DNA from: Bacteroidota bacterium
GTDB lineage: Bacteria; Bacteroidota; Bacteroidia; Cytophagales; Cyclobacteriaceae
DNA length: 35,164 nt
Direction of reading: 5' to 3'
NCBI GenBank assembly: GCA_027592755.1
Contig: JAQCLE010000032.1
Coordinates: 1-35,164 of the forward strand
Below, piece after piece: positions 7,864 to 15,772 of this stretch. Below the pieces are notes generated by a model, which saw only the letters and a program-made list of their open reading frames with translations, was not told the origin of the DNA and searched no databases. The position numbers and the translations under genes were made by a program. Positions within the stretch are counted from its first letter, which is position 1, and every line of letters begins with the position of its first letter.

Positions 7864-9511
7864 AAAAATCACTAGCCTCATAAACCGCATTTTCTACTCC
7901 CACCATTTCTTCTTTTTGCCGTTCTTGAGTCCAATTGAAGGTTTTTGATAAATGATTGACAATATCCAGAGCGTAATTGCGGGTGTTTTCAATGTCAAAA
8001 TAGAGTCTCCCTGATCGCCTCACGATAAAATCTAGCGCTGTAACTACCATTTCATTTTGGACACAGAAATCAAGTTCTGCAAGGAGAAATAATCTTTCAT
8101 TATCACCTTCTTTCTGGTAATTTTGTTCAAATATTTTTATAATCTGATCAGCCTGTCTTCCGTAAGTTGCTACAAGATTCCTACCGAAATAATCATCAAA
8201 TTCATATTTTTTCAATCTTTCAATTACATCTTTCCTATATACCAGGACTTCATACTCACCAGGGAAGGGTCCTCCCTCAAGCAAAATTTCTTTGGTCCTG
8301 CTCTTTACCCATTCCCGGTTTTCTTCATCTGAAAGCTGCTCCATAACCAGGTCCACAATTCTTTCTGACATTTTCCTATACCCAGTAAGTTTCCCCCCAG
8401 CCATTGAAAGAAGATTCGATTCAGAAGTAAATATTTCGTCTTTTCTTGAGAGCTCGGATAAAGATTTACCTTCCTCATGAATGAGCGGCCTCACCCCAGC
8501 CCAAGACGATGAAATATCATTGATAGTTAAGTTAAGGCTGTTAAACATGCTATTTACAGCATCAACCAGGTATTGAGCGTCGGCTCTTTCCGTCAATATC
8601 TTGTCCTTATTGCCCGAGTAATCAGTATCGGTGGTCCCTACATAAGTTGTTTTGCCCCTTGGAATCGCAAAAATCATTCGTCCGTCGGCGACATCAAAGT
8701 AAATTGCTTGCTGCAACGGGAATTTCTTACGGTCAAAGACTATGTGAACACCTTTGGTAAGATGAAGCTTCTTGCCCTTCAGTGAGCCATCTTTGTCCCT
8801 CAGCTCATCAACCCATGGGCCAGCTGCGCTTATGATCTTCTTTGCCGTGATAACAAATTCTTCTCCTGTAATTGAATCTTGACAATGTGCCCCAGATACC
8901 TTGTTGTTATTATAAATGAAATCAACTGCTCTAACATAATTAATACAAACAGCACCGAACTTTAGAGCCGTTTTAATTGCCTCGATAGTGAGTCGGCTAT
9001 CATCAGTGCGATATTCGGCGTAAAGTCCACTGCCTATAATATCATTTGCATTCAGGAGGGGTTCTTTTTCAAGGGTTTCTTCTTTGCTTAACATCACCCT
9101 TTGATCTGCACTTTCTACCCCGGCTAAGATATCATAGACCATTAATCCCACTGAGGTCGTAAGCTTACCAAACGTTCCGTCCTCAGTAAGAGGCAGGAGC
9201 ATCTTCTCAGAAGTAACCAGATGTGAGGCCAATTGATGAACAACTGTTCTTTCATGTCCAACCTCCCTCACCAATGCAATCTCAAATTGCTTGAGATACC
9301 TAAGTCCGCCATGAATTAGCTTGGTTGACTTGCTGCTTGTTCCAGAAGAAAAATCGCCCTTTTCAACCAAAACTGTTTTTAGTCCACGGGAAGATGCATC
9401 CAGTGCAATGCCAGCGCCGGTAATTCCACCACCAATGATGAGAAGGTCAAATTCGCTTTTTCGAATAATCTCTTTGAGATTCTTTCGATCTTCCATGGGT
9501 TTGTTTGCCAC
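7853..9511 (-). CDS. glpD: Glycerol-3-phosphate dehydrogenase (FAD-dependent)
   Basis: Membrane-associated flavoenzyme that oxidises sn-glycerol 3-phosphate to dihydroxyacetone phosphate and passes electrons to the quinone pool. The 552 residues fit the GlpD/GlpA family. The FAD-binding loop GGGITGAG is at 27-34, followed by the signature GTSSKSTKLIHGGLRYL at 57-73. AAGPWVDELRD, VGTTDTDYSG and SWAGVRPLI are further family landmarks, and a C-terminal DAO-C-like domain follows. The start shown is GTG; ATG 9496 (MEDRKNLKEII) is an alternative 15 bases downstream. No glycerol kinase or facilitator gene is adjacent. The gene ends in TAG, which matters for the amber codon discussed at 2709-2711. 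Confidence 0.93.
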   Translation of the reverse strand: MANKPMEDRKNLKEIIRKSEFDLLIIGGGITGAGIALDASSRGLKTVLVEKGDFSSGTSSKSTKLIHGGLRYLKQFEIALVREVGHERTVVHQLASHLVTSEKMLLPLTEDGTFGKLTTSVGLMVYDILAGVESADQRVMLSKEETLEKEPLLNANDIIGSGLYAEYRTDDSRLTIEAIKTALKFGAVCINYVRAVDFIYNNNKVSGAHCQDSITGEEFVITAKKIISAAGPWVDELRDKDGSLKGKKLHLTKGVHIVFDRKKFPLQQAIYFDVADGRMIFAIPRGKTTYVGTTDTDYSGNKDKILTERADAQYLVDAVNSMFNSLNLTINDISSSWAGVRPLIHEEGKSLSELSRKDEIFTSESNLLSMAGGKLTGYRKMSERIVDLVMEQLSDEENREWVKSRTKEILLEGGPFPGEYEVLVYRKDVIERLKKYEFDDYFGRNLVATYGRQADQIIKIFEQNYQKEGDNERLFLLAELDFCVQNEMVVTALDFIVRRSGRLYFDIENTRNYALDIVNHLSKTFNWTQERQKEEMVGVENAVYEASDFFKN

Positions 9512-9582
9512 ATGGCAAGTTTATGAAACAATCCTCAAAGATTGGTTCTTGTAGGGGGTGATTGAATGAATTTTTCGAAGTG

Positions 9583-10173
9583 CTATATACCGGCTACTAC
9601 GGCATCGAGAATCCTTTTTGTTTGTTCAGGATCAAGCTCGTGATTAATCAATGCTTCTTCAAGTGCTGCTTTTGCCAATTCCTCTTTTTCTTTTATATCT
9701 GAAGAGGCAAATTCCATTGAGTATTTAAGGTGTCTGACGGCGTCCTCCAAATAAAACTCCTCATTGATTTCTCCCATATGCTCAAGGGTATAGATTATAT
9801 GGTTTTTTGCTAAGGAATTTATGACATTGCCAAACGCTTGATTCATAAGTTCAATTGTTAAAACACCTCGCTCATATTTATGTTTGATATCAACTATAGA
9901 ACTTAGGCCTTCTTTCGCAACATCATGATCAAGACATTTTTCGCAAAATGCCTCTTTGCTTAGTAAAACTGAAGCATCCTCCATTTCCCTCAGAAAATTC
10001 CACTTGTCATTTTCAATAAAAGCATTTCTTGCTTTGCTTAAGTGGGCGTCGACACCTCCAGCCATGCTATAGTTTGCTTTTGCTTCACTTTTACGACTCA
10101 CCCGATGACCGTTAATAATTACCAGAACCATAATAGTCCACATGAGAATCGGTATAATCGGAATATTTTTCAT
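9583..10173 (-). CDS. Membrane-anchored helical protein of unknown function
   Basis: I do not recognise this 196-residue protein. It has one N-terminal hydrophobic segment (about residues 4-21, PIIPILMWTIMVLVIING) followed by a basic stretch HRVSRKSEAK and then a largely alpha-helical, highly charged soluble part. The only cysteines form a CEKC pair near residues 78-81. The C-terminal third (KEKEELAKAALEEALINHE) looks like an amphipathic helix. The topology is either a signal anchor or an uncleaved signal peptide, so most of the protein probably lies outside the cytoplasm. A perfect 20-bp palindrome ends 23 bp upstream of its ATG and overlaps a plausible promoter, suggesting control by a dimeric regulator such as the MarR protein encoded divergently. 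Confidence 0.7.
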   Translation of the reverse strand: MKNIPIIPILMWTIMVLVIINGHRVSRKSEAKANYSMAGGVDAHLSKARNAFIENDKWNFLREMEDASVLLSKEAFCEKCLDHDVAKEGLSSIVDIKHKYERGVLTIELMNQAFGNVINSLAKNHIIYTLEHMGEINEEFYLEDAVRHLKYSMEFASSDIKEKEELAKAALEEALINHELDPEQTKRILDAVVAGI

Positions 10174-10195
10174 GTTATTTATATTTAAAATGCTT

Positions 10196-10215
10196 ATTTA
10201 TAAGTACTTATAAAT
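10196..10215. promoter_or_regulatory. 20-bp perfect palindrome, probable operator
   Basis: ATTTATAAGTACTTATAAAT is self-complementary over all 20 positions with no central spacer. It lies 23 bp upstream of the unknown gene's start codon. It overlaps a plausible minus-strand -7 element, so an occupied site would block transcription. The length and symmetry suit a MarR-type dimer, and a MarR gene is the divergent neighbour. The identity of the binding protein is inferred. Confidence 0.55.
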
Positions 10216-10240
10216 CTACAATTAATTTATAACTTTCAAT
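10211..10240 (-). promoter_or_regulatory. Possible promoter of the unknown membrane protein gene
   Basis: On the minus strand an ATTG (10240-10237) is followed after 18 bases by TAGATTTA (10218-10211), seven of eight matches to the Bacteroidota -7 consensus TAnnTTTG. The -7 element partly overlaps the 20-bp palindrome. AT-rich sequence makes chance matches likely. Confidence 0.35.
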
Positions 10241-10413
10241 AATACAGCGTAACAACTTAGTTGCTTATAAGTTATTATCAAGATAATTAAATTGTTAGGA
10301 CAAATATCATATTCTTATCTGATTTTAAGAAAGTGACGAGGACAATATCAAAATTTGGGAATCTTTCTCAGCACTAGTTAAAATCCAGAATACTCTTCGA
10401 GCTGCATTCAACC

Positions 10414-10444
10414 CTATAAAACCATGGATTCAATGGTTTTATAG
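10414..10444. repeat. Perfect inverted repeat, 12-bp arms, 7-nt loop
   Basis: The arms are CTATAAAACCAT and ATGGTTTTATAG with GGATTCA between them. It sits 45 bp before the second MarR gene and directly adjoins a second inverted repeat. It could be an operator, an attenuator-like hairpin or a weak terminator; the stem is AT-rich, which argues against a strong terminator. Confidence 0.5.
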
Positions 10445-10478
10445 AATAAATTAGTTGTTGTTAGCAACTAATTTATTC
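10444..10478. repeat. Perfect inverted repeat, 14-bp arms, 7-nt loop
   Basis: The arms are GAATAAATTAGTTG and CAACTAATTTATTC with TTGTTAG between them. It ends 10 bp before the ATG of the second MarR gene, so it lies in the leader or core promoter. The TTAGTTG half-site also occurs at 10257-10263. That recurrence favours a protein-binding (autoregulatory) role, but an mRNA hairpin close to the start codon is equally possible. Confidence 0.5.
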
Positions 10479-10488
10479 GTTTTGTTGT

Positions 10489-10974
10489 ATGGGAAAAATG
10501 ATGAATGAAATCACCGGAACAAGTCATTATAGTTTTTTAATTGAGGTTACTTCAAAAAAGATTAAAGGGCGACTTCAGCAACGCTTTAATGAAGAGAAAA
10601 TTGGTCTTACAGTTGATCAATGGGTGATTTTAGATCATTTAAAGCAAAATGATGGCATCAACCAAATGACCTTAGCCAATAGAATATCTAAAGATGCTCC
10701 TACCGTAACAAGGATTGTGGATTTGCTCTGTAATAAAGGCATGATTGAAAGAAGGAATGACCCCGTTGACCGCCGTAGGTTCAATTTATTCCTATGTAAC
10801 AAGGGTCATAACATTTTAAACAGAGCACAATCCATTGTATTGGAATCGCATAGGCTCGGATGGACAGATTTAAGCAAATCAGATTACCAACATCTACTAA
10901 AGATATTGACAACAATCAACAGGAATTTTGGGAACCATAACTTTTTTGCCAACAACCTGGATAAAATTAATTAG
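10489..10974 (+). CDS. MarR-family transcriptional regulator (second copy)
   Basis: Winged-helix regulator, 161 residues. Its N-terminal helix runs YSFLIEVTSKKIKGRL, the helix-turn-helix covers MTLANRISKDAPTVTRIVDL, and the wing is IERRNDPVDRRRFNLFL, a standard MarR DPxDRR-type wing. In-frame ATG codons at 10498 and 10501 are alternative starts; none has a Shine-Dalgarno sequence. The gene is preceded by two adjoining inverted repeats, and its upstream region also carries a 20-bp palindrome near the divergent gene. Autoregulation and control of the divergent membrane-protein gene are the simplest reading. Its 3' end overlaps the convergent dehydrogenase gene by 8 bases. Confidence 0.9.
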   Translation: MGKMMNEITGTSHYSFLIEVTSKKIKGRLQQRFNEEKIGLTVDQWVILDHLKQNDGINQMTLANRISKDAPTVTRIVDLLCNKGMIERRNDPVDRRRFNLFLCNKGHNILNRAQSIVLESHRLGWTDLSKSDYQHLLKILTTINRNFGNHNFFANNLDKIN

Positions 10975-11917
10975 CCAGGGATTCAATGTACTTTTTGATC
11001 TTGGCCGCTAAAATTTTATTAATTTTCTCATAGCTCTCGAAACTCCATCCGGCCACGTGTGGTGTGAAAAGTACATTCTCACGTTTGACCAAATCATTAA
11101 AATCTACAAGCTCTCTTTCGGTTAATCGATCAATATTCTCATTTTCCAGGACATCAAGTGCCGCTGATTTTACCTTTCCATTGTTTAGAGCATCAATCAA
11201 ATCATGAAGGACTACAACCTTGCCACGGGCAGTATTGACAAGGGTTATATCTTTAGAAAAACGATTTAAGAACGTAAGGTTGACCATCCCATATGTCTCG
11301 TCAGTCAGGGGAGTGTGCAAACTAAGAATGTCGGCTTTCTCAAAAAGTTCATCCAGTGAAACTTCCTTAACTAGATTTGATCCAAATCCAGTTTTGTATT
11401 TATCGTATGCCAGAATTTCACATTTAAAACCATTGAGTCGTTGAGCAAATGCCTGACCCATATTTCCAAATCCGATAATCCCTACTGTTTTTCCTATAAT
11501 TTCCATACCGCGGTTGCCTTCCCTTTCCCAAATTCCCTCCCTAATTTGGCGATCTCCAATATTGATTTTATTGAAAAGCGTTAGGAGCATGCCCACAGCT
11601 TGCTCGCCTACGGCATCACGATTGGCTTCGGGGGCATTGAAAATTTGAACGCCTCTTAAAGCACACTCGCCTTCATCGATAAGATCAAGTCCGGCTCCAG
11701 CACGGGCAATGAATTTGAGTTTCGATGCTGCCTGCAGGAGTTCATTATCAACTGTAGTTTTGCTCCTAACCACTAAGCCTTCATAAGCGGCAATCTTTTT
11801 AATAATGCTTTCCCGAGTGATATCAGGTTGATAATCAGGCATTACACCAGCTTCAATGAGTAGTTCTCCAATATCGGGATACATTTCATCGATAATCAAG
11901 CAATTAAATTTTTCCAC
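10967..11917 (-). CDS. D-2-hydroxyacid dehydrogenase (phosphoglycerate-dehydrogenase-like)
   Basis: NAD-dependent D-isomer-specific 2-hydroxyacid dehydrogenase, 316 residues. The nucleotide-binding loop GFGNMG is at 149-154. The catalytic triad candidates are R231 (VNTARGK), a glutamate in VLENE (about 258-260) and H287 (FTPHVAG). The substrate-side segment VVRSKTTVDNELL at 49-61 and ARAGAGLDLID at 71-81 resemble SerA. It has no C-terminal ACT regulatory domain, so it is the short form common in Bacteroidota. The likely role is 3-phosphoglycerate oxidation for serine synthesis, but other 2-hydroxyacids cannot be excluded. It lies 5 bp downstream of mgtE on the same strand and may be co-transcribed with it. 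Confidence 0.88.
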   Translation of the reverse strand: MEKFNCLIIDEMYPDIGELLIEAGVMPDYQPDITRESIIKKIAAYEGLVVRSKTTVDNELLQAASKLKFIARAGAGLDLIDEGECALRGVQIFNAPEANRDAVGEQAVGMLLTLFNKINIGDRQIREGIWEREGNRGMEIIGKTVGIIGFGNMGQAFAQRLNGFKCEILAYDKYKTGFGSNLVKEVSLDELFEKADILSLHTPLTDETYGMVNLTFLNRFSKDITLVNTARGKVVVLHDLIDALNNGKVKSAALDVLENENIDRLTERELVDFNDLVKRENVLFTPHVAGWSFESYEKINKILAAKIKKYIESLAN

Positions 11918-11922
11918 AGTTA

Positions 11923-13287
11923 TCAGAATTGATAAAGTGCACTGGCCACACCAAAATATACCAACAGGCCAAGCAGATCATTGGCAGTAGTAATAAAAGG
12001 ACCCGAAGCAAGCGCAGGATTGATGTCAAATTTATTAAGAATCAATGGTGTAATAGTACCCATAAATGAGGCTAAAAGTACCACACTGAAAAGTGCTATC
12101 GCTACAACCATTGCAATAGTGCTATCGCTGTCAAAAGAAAAAACAATGAAGTACACAGCTATGCTTAGAACTGCTCCGTTCACAATTGAAACTAGCAATG
12201 ACTTAAAAAGCCTGTTCCACATACTTTCTTCGAAGGCGTTACGACTGGCAAGGCTTTGCACAATAATTGATGACGACTGTATCCCCACATTACCACCTGT
12301 CGCCATTATTAAAGGAATAAAAAACGACATTGCCGGAATCAAAATTATTTCACTTTCAAAAAACCCGATAAAATAGGCGGCAATCGAACCTCCTACCAAT
12401 CCAATCATAAGCCATGGGAGCCTTGCCCGACTCAACTTCCAAATGCTATCATCTTCTTCTACATCGGTGGCAATACCAGCCATCAGTTGTCGTTCTTCTT
12501 CAGCGAGTTCTGTAATCACATCAATGATGTCATCATTGGTAATCCTGCCCATCAATTGGCCTTTCAGGTTCACAACAGGTATTACATCCAGATCATATTT
12601 ACGCATAATTGCTGCAACCTCATCTTCTGGTGTAAATGTTTCCACGGAATGAATGTCACTATCGTAGATGTCGCCAACTTTTGTGAGATCGCTTGAAATG
12701 ATTAACTTTTTGAGGGAAACTTTACCAAGGAGCTTGTCATTGTTATTCACTACATAAACCGAATAGATATTTTCGACATGTTCCGCTTGTTTCCTTATTT
12801 CCTCAATACATTGTTTAATTGTCCAATTGAGATTTGCTTTGATCAATTCCTTGGCCATAAGCCCCCCAGCCACATCTTCATCATAGTGAAGTAACTCTAC
12901 GATATTCCTTGCCTTCTCCTCATTTAACATCGCAGAAATCACCTGTTCTCTTTCCTTTACAGGCAGTCCATACAGTATGTCAGCACCATCATCGGTTTCA
13001 AGTTGATCTACGTAGCCGGCTATTTCAGCAGAGTCAAATTCGTCCAGGAACTTTCCCCGGCTATCTTCGTCCATTTCGATAATAATATTGGCTCCAACGG
13101 AGGTATCAAGAAGATCTAGAACATATTTGGATTGTTCTGGATTAAACTCATTTAGAAGCGACGAGATATCAGCGTGATCTGCGCCTTCAAGTGAGTCTCT
13201 TATGAATTCAACATCTTTAGTTTCAATGGCCTGGTTGAACAGTTCATGAAATTCTTTGGTCAATTCAAATGCAGGGGTGTCGTTCAT
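11923..13287 (-). CDS. mgtE: Magnesium transporter MgtE
   Basis: Inner-membrane Mg2+ channel/transporter, 454 residues, the usual size. Order: cytoplasmic MgtE-N superhelical domain (about 10-135, with ADISSLLNEF and YVDQLETDDGADILYGLP), a CBS pair (about 140-260, including IYSVYVVNNNDKLLGKVSL and DLDVIPVVNLKGQLMGRIT), then five membrane helices from about 285. The conserved pore and ion-binding segment PLIMATGGNVGIQSSS is present. The N and CBS domains sense cytosolic Mg2+ in the family. Its ATG overlaps the rsmA stop as ATGA, indicating translational coupling in an rsmA-mgtE-dehydrogenase transcript. Confidence 0.95.
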   Translation of the reverse strand: MNDTPAFELTKEFHELFNQAIETKDVEFIRDSLEGADHADISSLLNEFNPEQSKYVLDLLDTSVGANIIIEMDEDSRGKFLDEFDSAEIAGYVDQLETDDGADILYGLPVKEREQVISAMLNEEKARNIVELLHYDEDVAGGLMAKELIKANLNWTIKQCIEEIRKQAEHVENIYSVYVVNNNDKLLGKVSLKKLIISSDLTKVGDIYDSDIHSVETFTPEDEVAAIMRKYDLDVIPVVNLKGQLMGRITNDDIIDVITELAEEERQLMAGIATDVEEDDSIWKLSRARLPWLMIGLVGGSIAAYFIGFFESEIILIPAMSFFIPLIMATGGNVGIQSSSIIVQSLASRNAFEESMWNRLFKSLLVSIVNGAVLSIAVYFIVFSFDSDSTIAMVVAIALFSVVLLASFMGTITPLILNKFDINPALASGPFITTANDLLGLLVYFGVASALYQF

Positions 13288-14054
13288 TTCAATTCAACCA
13301 GTTGTGCAAGGTGTTCAAAATCGCCAATCGACAGTTGCTCTGCCCTTTTATCAAGCAGTTCGAGTGCCATTATTTCGGCCGGCAAATTTAGACTTTTTAG
13401 GGCATTGCGCAACGTCTTTCTCCTCTTGTGAAATCCGGCCTTGACAAGTGTTTTAAAGAGTTTTTCATCACAGTTGAGTTTCTTTACGTCATTTCTTTTC
13501 AACCGAATTACCGATGACCAAACCTTAGGTGGTGGATTGAAAACATCTGGGGGAACATCGAAAAGATTTTCAATGTCATAATAGACTTGGAGGAGTACAC
13601 TTAGAATGCCATAACTTTTTTTCCCCGGGGGTGAAGCAATCCTTTGGGCGACTTCCCTTTGAAGCATACAAACGACCTGGTCAATCTTATCAATATTCTC
13701 AAGAATCTTGAAAAAAATCTGCGATGAAATATTATAAGGGAAATTTCCAATAATTGAAAATTTCTGATGGAACAGACTTTCAATATCACATTTCAAAAAA
13801 TCATCCTGAATGAGATTCTTGCCCATTTCCGGGTATTTTAAATACAGATGAGTAATCGATTCCTTGTCAATTTCAATTGCTTTAAAATTTGCATCTAATC
13901 GCATAAGATGTTCAGTGAGTACGCCTGTACCTGGCCCTATCTCAAGGATATTTTTATGATTGCTCAAATGAAGAGCATTCACAATTTGCATCGTAACATC
14001 AGGATCAATTAAAAAGTGTTGTCCTAAGTGCTTTTTTGGTTTCACATGACGCAT
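13284..14054 (-). CDS. rsmA: 16S rRNA (adenine1518/1519-N6)-dimethyltransferase
   Basis: RsmA/KsgA dimethylates two adjacent adenosines in helix 45 of 16S rRNA during 30S maturation, using S-adenosylmethionine. The N-terminal signature VKPKKHLGQHFL is at residues 4-15, SAM motif I LEIGPGTG at 37-44, and the catalytic NFPY motif at 104-107. The start is ATG 14054, placing MRHVKPKKHLGQHFL at the N-terminus as in the family; an upstream in-frame ATG at 14084 would add ten residues (MGTSFDYIWS) of no family resemblance. A TACATTTG box at 14066-14059 lies between the two candidates, which also favours the shorter form. The gene overlaps mgtE by four bases. Confidence 0.94.
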   Translation of the reverse strand: MRHVKPKKHLGQHFLIDPDVTMQIVNALHLSNHKNILEIGPGTGVLTEHLMRLDANFKAIEIDKESITHLYLKYPEMGKNLIQDDFLKCDIESLFHQKFSIIGNFPYNISSQIFFKILENIDKIDQVVCMLQREVAQRIASPPGKKSYGILSVLLQVYYDIENLFDVPPDVFNPPPKVWSSVIRLKRNDVKKLNCDEKLFKTLVKAGFHKRRKTLRNALKSLNLPAEIMALELLDKRAEQLSIGDFEHLAQLVELK

Positions 14055-14135
14055 TGACCAAATGTAATCAAATGATGTTCCCATTCTGAATTCATGTTTT
14101 CAATTTAACTTCGGGGGAATTTTTAAAGACAAAAA

Positions 14136-15173
14136 ATGGAACACAATAAAAACGGCCTCCCTGTGGTAGGTATATCTATAGGTGATTTGAATGGTATTGG
14201 TCCGGAGGTCATACTTAAAACATTTACCGACCAAAGGTTGTTGAAATTTGTAATCCCTGTTATTTATGCTTCACATCAAGTAATTTCCTTTTATCGAAAA
14301 CGCTTAGATATTGAAAATTTCAACTATCATCAAGCCAAAAACTTAGATGAAATAAATCCCAAAAAAGTGAATGTAATAGGCTGTTGGGACAAAGAAGTTG
14401 AAATCAAGCCTGGAGAGATAAATAATGACGGTGGTAAATATGCCGCGATTTCACTGATTAAAGCTGCATCTGACCTTAAAGCCGGACAAATCCAAGCGTT
14501 GATTACTGCCCCAATACATAAAAAAAATATCCAAAGTGAGGATTTTAATTTTCCTGGGCACACAGAATTTCTAACAAAATATTTCGACGCTGAAGAAACT
14601 CTGATGACACTCATAAGTGAAAAGTTGAGAGTTGGTGTAGTTACCGGACACATCCCTTTGAAGAATGTTGCCGATAACATCACGAAAGACCGGTTGGGTA
14701 AAAAGATTGGAGTAATGGAAAAAAGCTTGATGTCAGATTTTGGAATTCAAAAGCCCAAAATAGCTGTCCTTGGTCTGAATCCACATGCCGGTGACGACGG
14801 CTTGCTGGGAAATGAAGAAGAAAGGGTTATTTCACCAGTAGTTGAGGAGTTTAAGAAAAGTGGGAAATTGATTTTCGGCCCATTTTCCGCAGACGGGTTT
14901 TTTGGTGCATTGAACTATCAAAAATATGATGGGGTATTAGCGATGTACCATGATCAAGGCTTGATACCATTTAAAACGCTATCTTTTCAAAATGGTGTCA
15001 ATTATACAGTAGGTCTTCCTGTTATTAGAACTTCGCCAGATCATGGCACAGCCCACGGAATAGCGGGGAAAGGAATTGCTGACGAAACATCTTTTAGGGA
15101 AGCTGTCTTATTGGCCGTAGGCATCATTAATCAAAGAATAGGCATGGATTCAGCAACGCAGTTATCTTTTTAA
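14136..15173 (+). CDS. pdxA: 4-hydroxythreonine-4-phosphate dehydrogenase
   Basis: PdxA oxidises 4-phosphohydroxy-L-threonine in the deoxyxylulose-5-phosphate-dependent route to pyridoxal phosphate. The 345 residues are normal for the family. Landmarks include VGISIGDLNGIGPEV near the N-terminus, LITAPIHKK, FPGHTEFLTKYF (metal-binding His), NPHAGDDGLLG and AMYHDQGLIPFK, then VGLPVIRTSPDHGTAHGIAGKG at the C-terminal side. It is transcribed divergently from rsmA. The rsmA-pdxA adjacency is also known in other bacteria, there in one operon. The gene is followed by a 68-bp gap with a promoter-like box before DUF177. Confidence 0.95.
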   Translation: MEHNKNGLPVVGISIGDLNGIGPEVILKTFTDQRLLKFVIPVIYASHQVISFYRKRLDIENFNYHQAKNLDEINPKKVNVIGCWDKEVEIKPGEINNDGGKYAAISLIKAASDLKAGQIQALITAPIHKKNIQSEDFNFPGHTEFLTKYFDAEETLMTLISEKLRVGVVTGHIPLKNVADNITKDRLGKKIGVMEKSLMSDFGIQKPKIAVLGLNPHAGDDGLLGNEEERVISPVVEEFKKSGKLIFGPFSADGFFGALNYQKYDGVLAMYHDQGLIPFKTLSFQNGVNYTVGLPVIRTSPDHGTAHGIAGKGIADETSFREAVLLAVGIINQRIGMDSATQLSF

Positions 15174-15203
15174 TCACATCCAATGTAATTCGCAATATCT
15201 TTA

Positions 15204-15211
15204 TAACTTTG
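15204..15211 (+). promoter_or_regulatory. Putative -7 box for the DUF177-rpmF-plsX operon
   Basis: TAACTTTG matches the Bacteroidota -7 consensus TAnnTTTG at all six fixed positions and lies 30 bp before the chosen DUF177 start. No TTG is visible at the usual -33 distance, so the call rests on the -7 box and on position. Confidence 0.4.
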
Positions 15212-15241
15212 CGCTCTTTATCAAATCCGGGCAGGATAGTG

Positions 15242-15754
15242 ATGAGATCGCTTGATCAATTTGAGGTTAATATTTCAAACTTAAAATCAGGTATTAACGA
15301 GTTTAAGTTTACCATTGATAATCTCTTTTTTTCTGAGTTTCCTGAATGTCCGGTAAAAGTTGGAACTGGGGAATGTGAAGTTCAAATAGACCAGAAGGTT
15401 AATTTATTAACTGTGAATTTCCACCTTGCCGTGGAAATAGAGTTAATATGCGATCGGAGCCTAGAGAAATTTATGTTTCCAATTCAAACTTATAATAATT
15501 TGATCATCAAATTTGGTGATTATAATGAGGAGATTGATGACGATATCGCAGTAATATCCTGGGATGAAAAAGTGATTAATCTTGCTCAATATATTTATGA
15601 ATATATAGTGGTAGCTGTGCCGATGAAGAAGCTTCATCCAAAGTATATTACTGAAAATGAATCGGAGTTTGGAGAAATTATTTACCGATCAGACGATGAT
15701 GACGACAATGATGATTTAGATCCGAGGTGGAATACTTTAAAAAATTTGAATTGA
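15242..15754 (+). CDS. DUF177 (YceD-like) protein
   Basis: YceD/DUF177 family protein, 170 residues from ATG 15242 (MRSLDQFEVNISNLKSG). A TTG at 15209 in the same frame would overlap the proposed promoter box, so I reject it. The family nearly always precedes rpmF, as here (18-bp gap). In plants and bacteria related proteins have been tied to 23S rRNA accumulation. Family features are the N-terminal beta-rich half (VNLLTVNFHLAVEIEL region) and the C-terminal PMKKLHP segment. The end is strongly acidic (DDDDDNDDLD), and WNTLKNLN closes it. The canonical CxxC-like zinc residues of some relatives are absent. Confidence 0.85.
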   Translation: MRSLDQFEVNISNLKSGINEFKFTIDNLFFSEFPECPVKVGTGECEVQIDQKVNLLTVNFHLAVEIELICDRSLEKFMFPIQTYNNLIIKFGDYNEEIDDDIAVISWDEKVINLAQYIYEYIVVAVPMKKLHPKYITENESEFGEIIYRSDDDDDNDDLDPRWNTLKNLN

Positions 15755-15772
15755 GAATAAAAAATATTAGAA

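Larger units (their letters stand above)
10174..10488. other. 315-bp intergenic control region between unknown gene and second MarR gene
   Basis: No coding frame is supported here. The region is very AT-rich and holds a 20-bp perfect palindrome (10196-10215), an imperfect second copy of its core (TTATAAGTTATTAT at 10265-10278), an 11-bp palindrome CAACTTAGTTG at 10253-10263, and two adjoining perfect inverted repeats at 10414-10478. The middle part (about 10280-10410) shows nothing I can interpret. Confidence 0.7.

Noticed and set aside
14059-14066. TACATTTG box on the minus strand as a leaderless rsmA promoter.
   Set aside because: The -7 match is full, but there is no TTG at a proper distance, so I use it only as supporting evidence for the shorter rsmA start.
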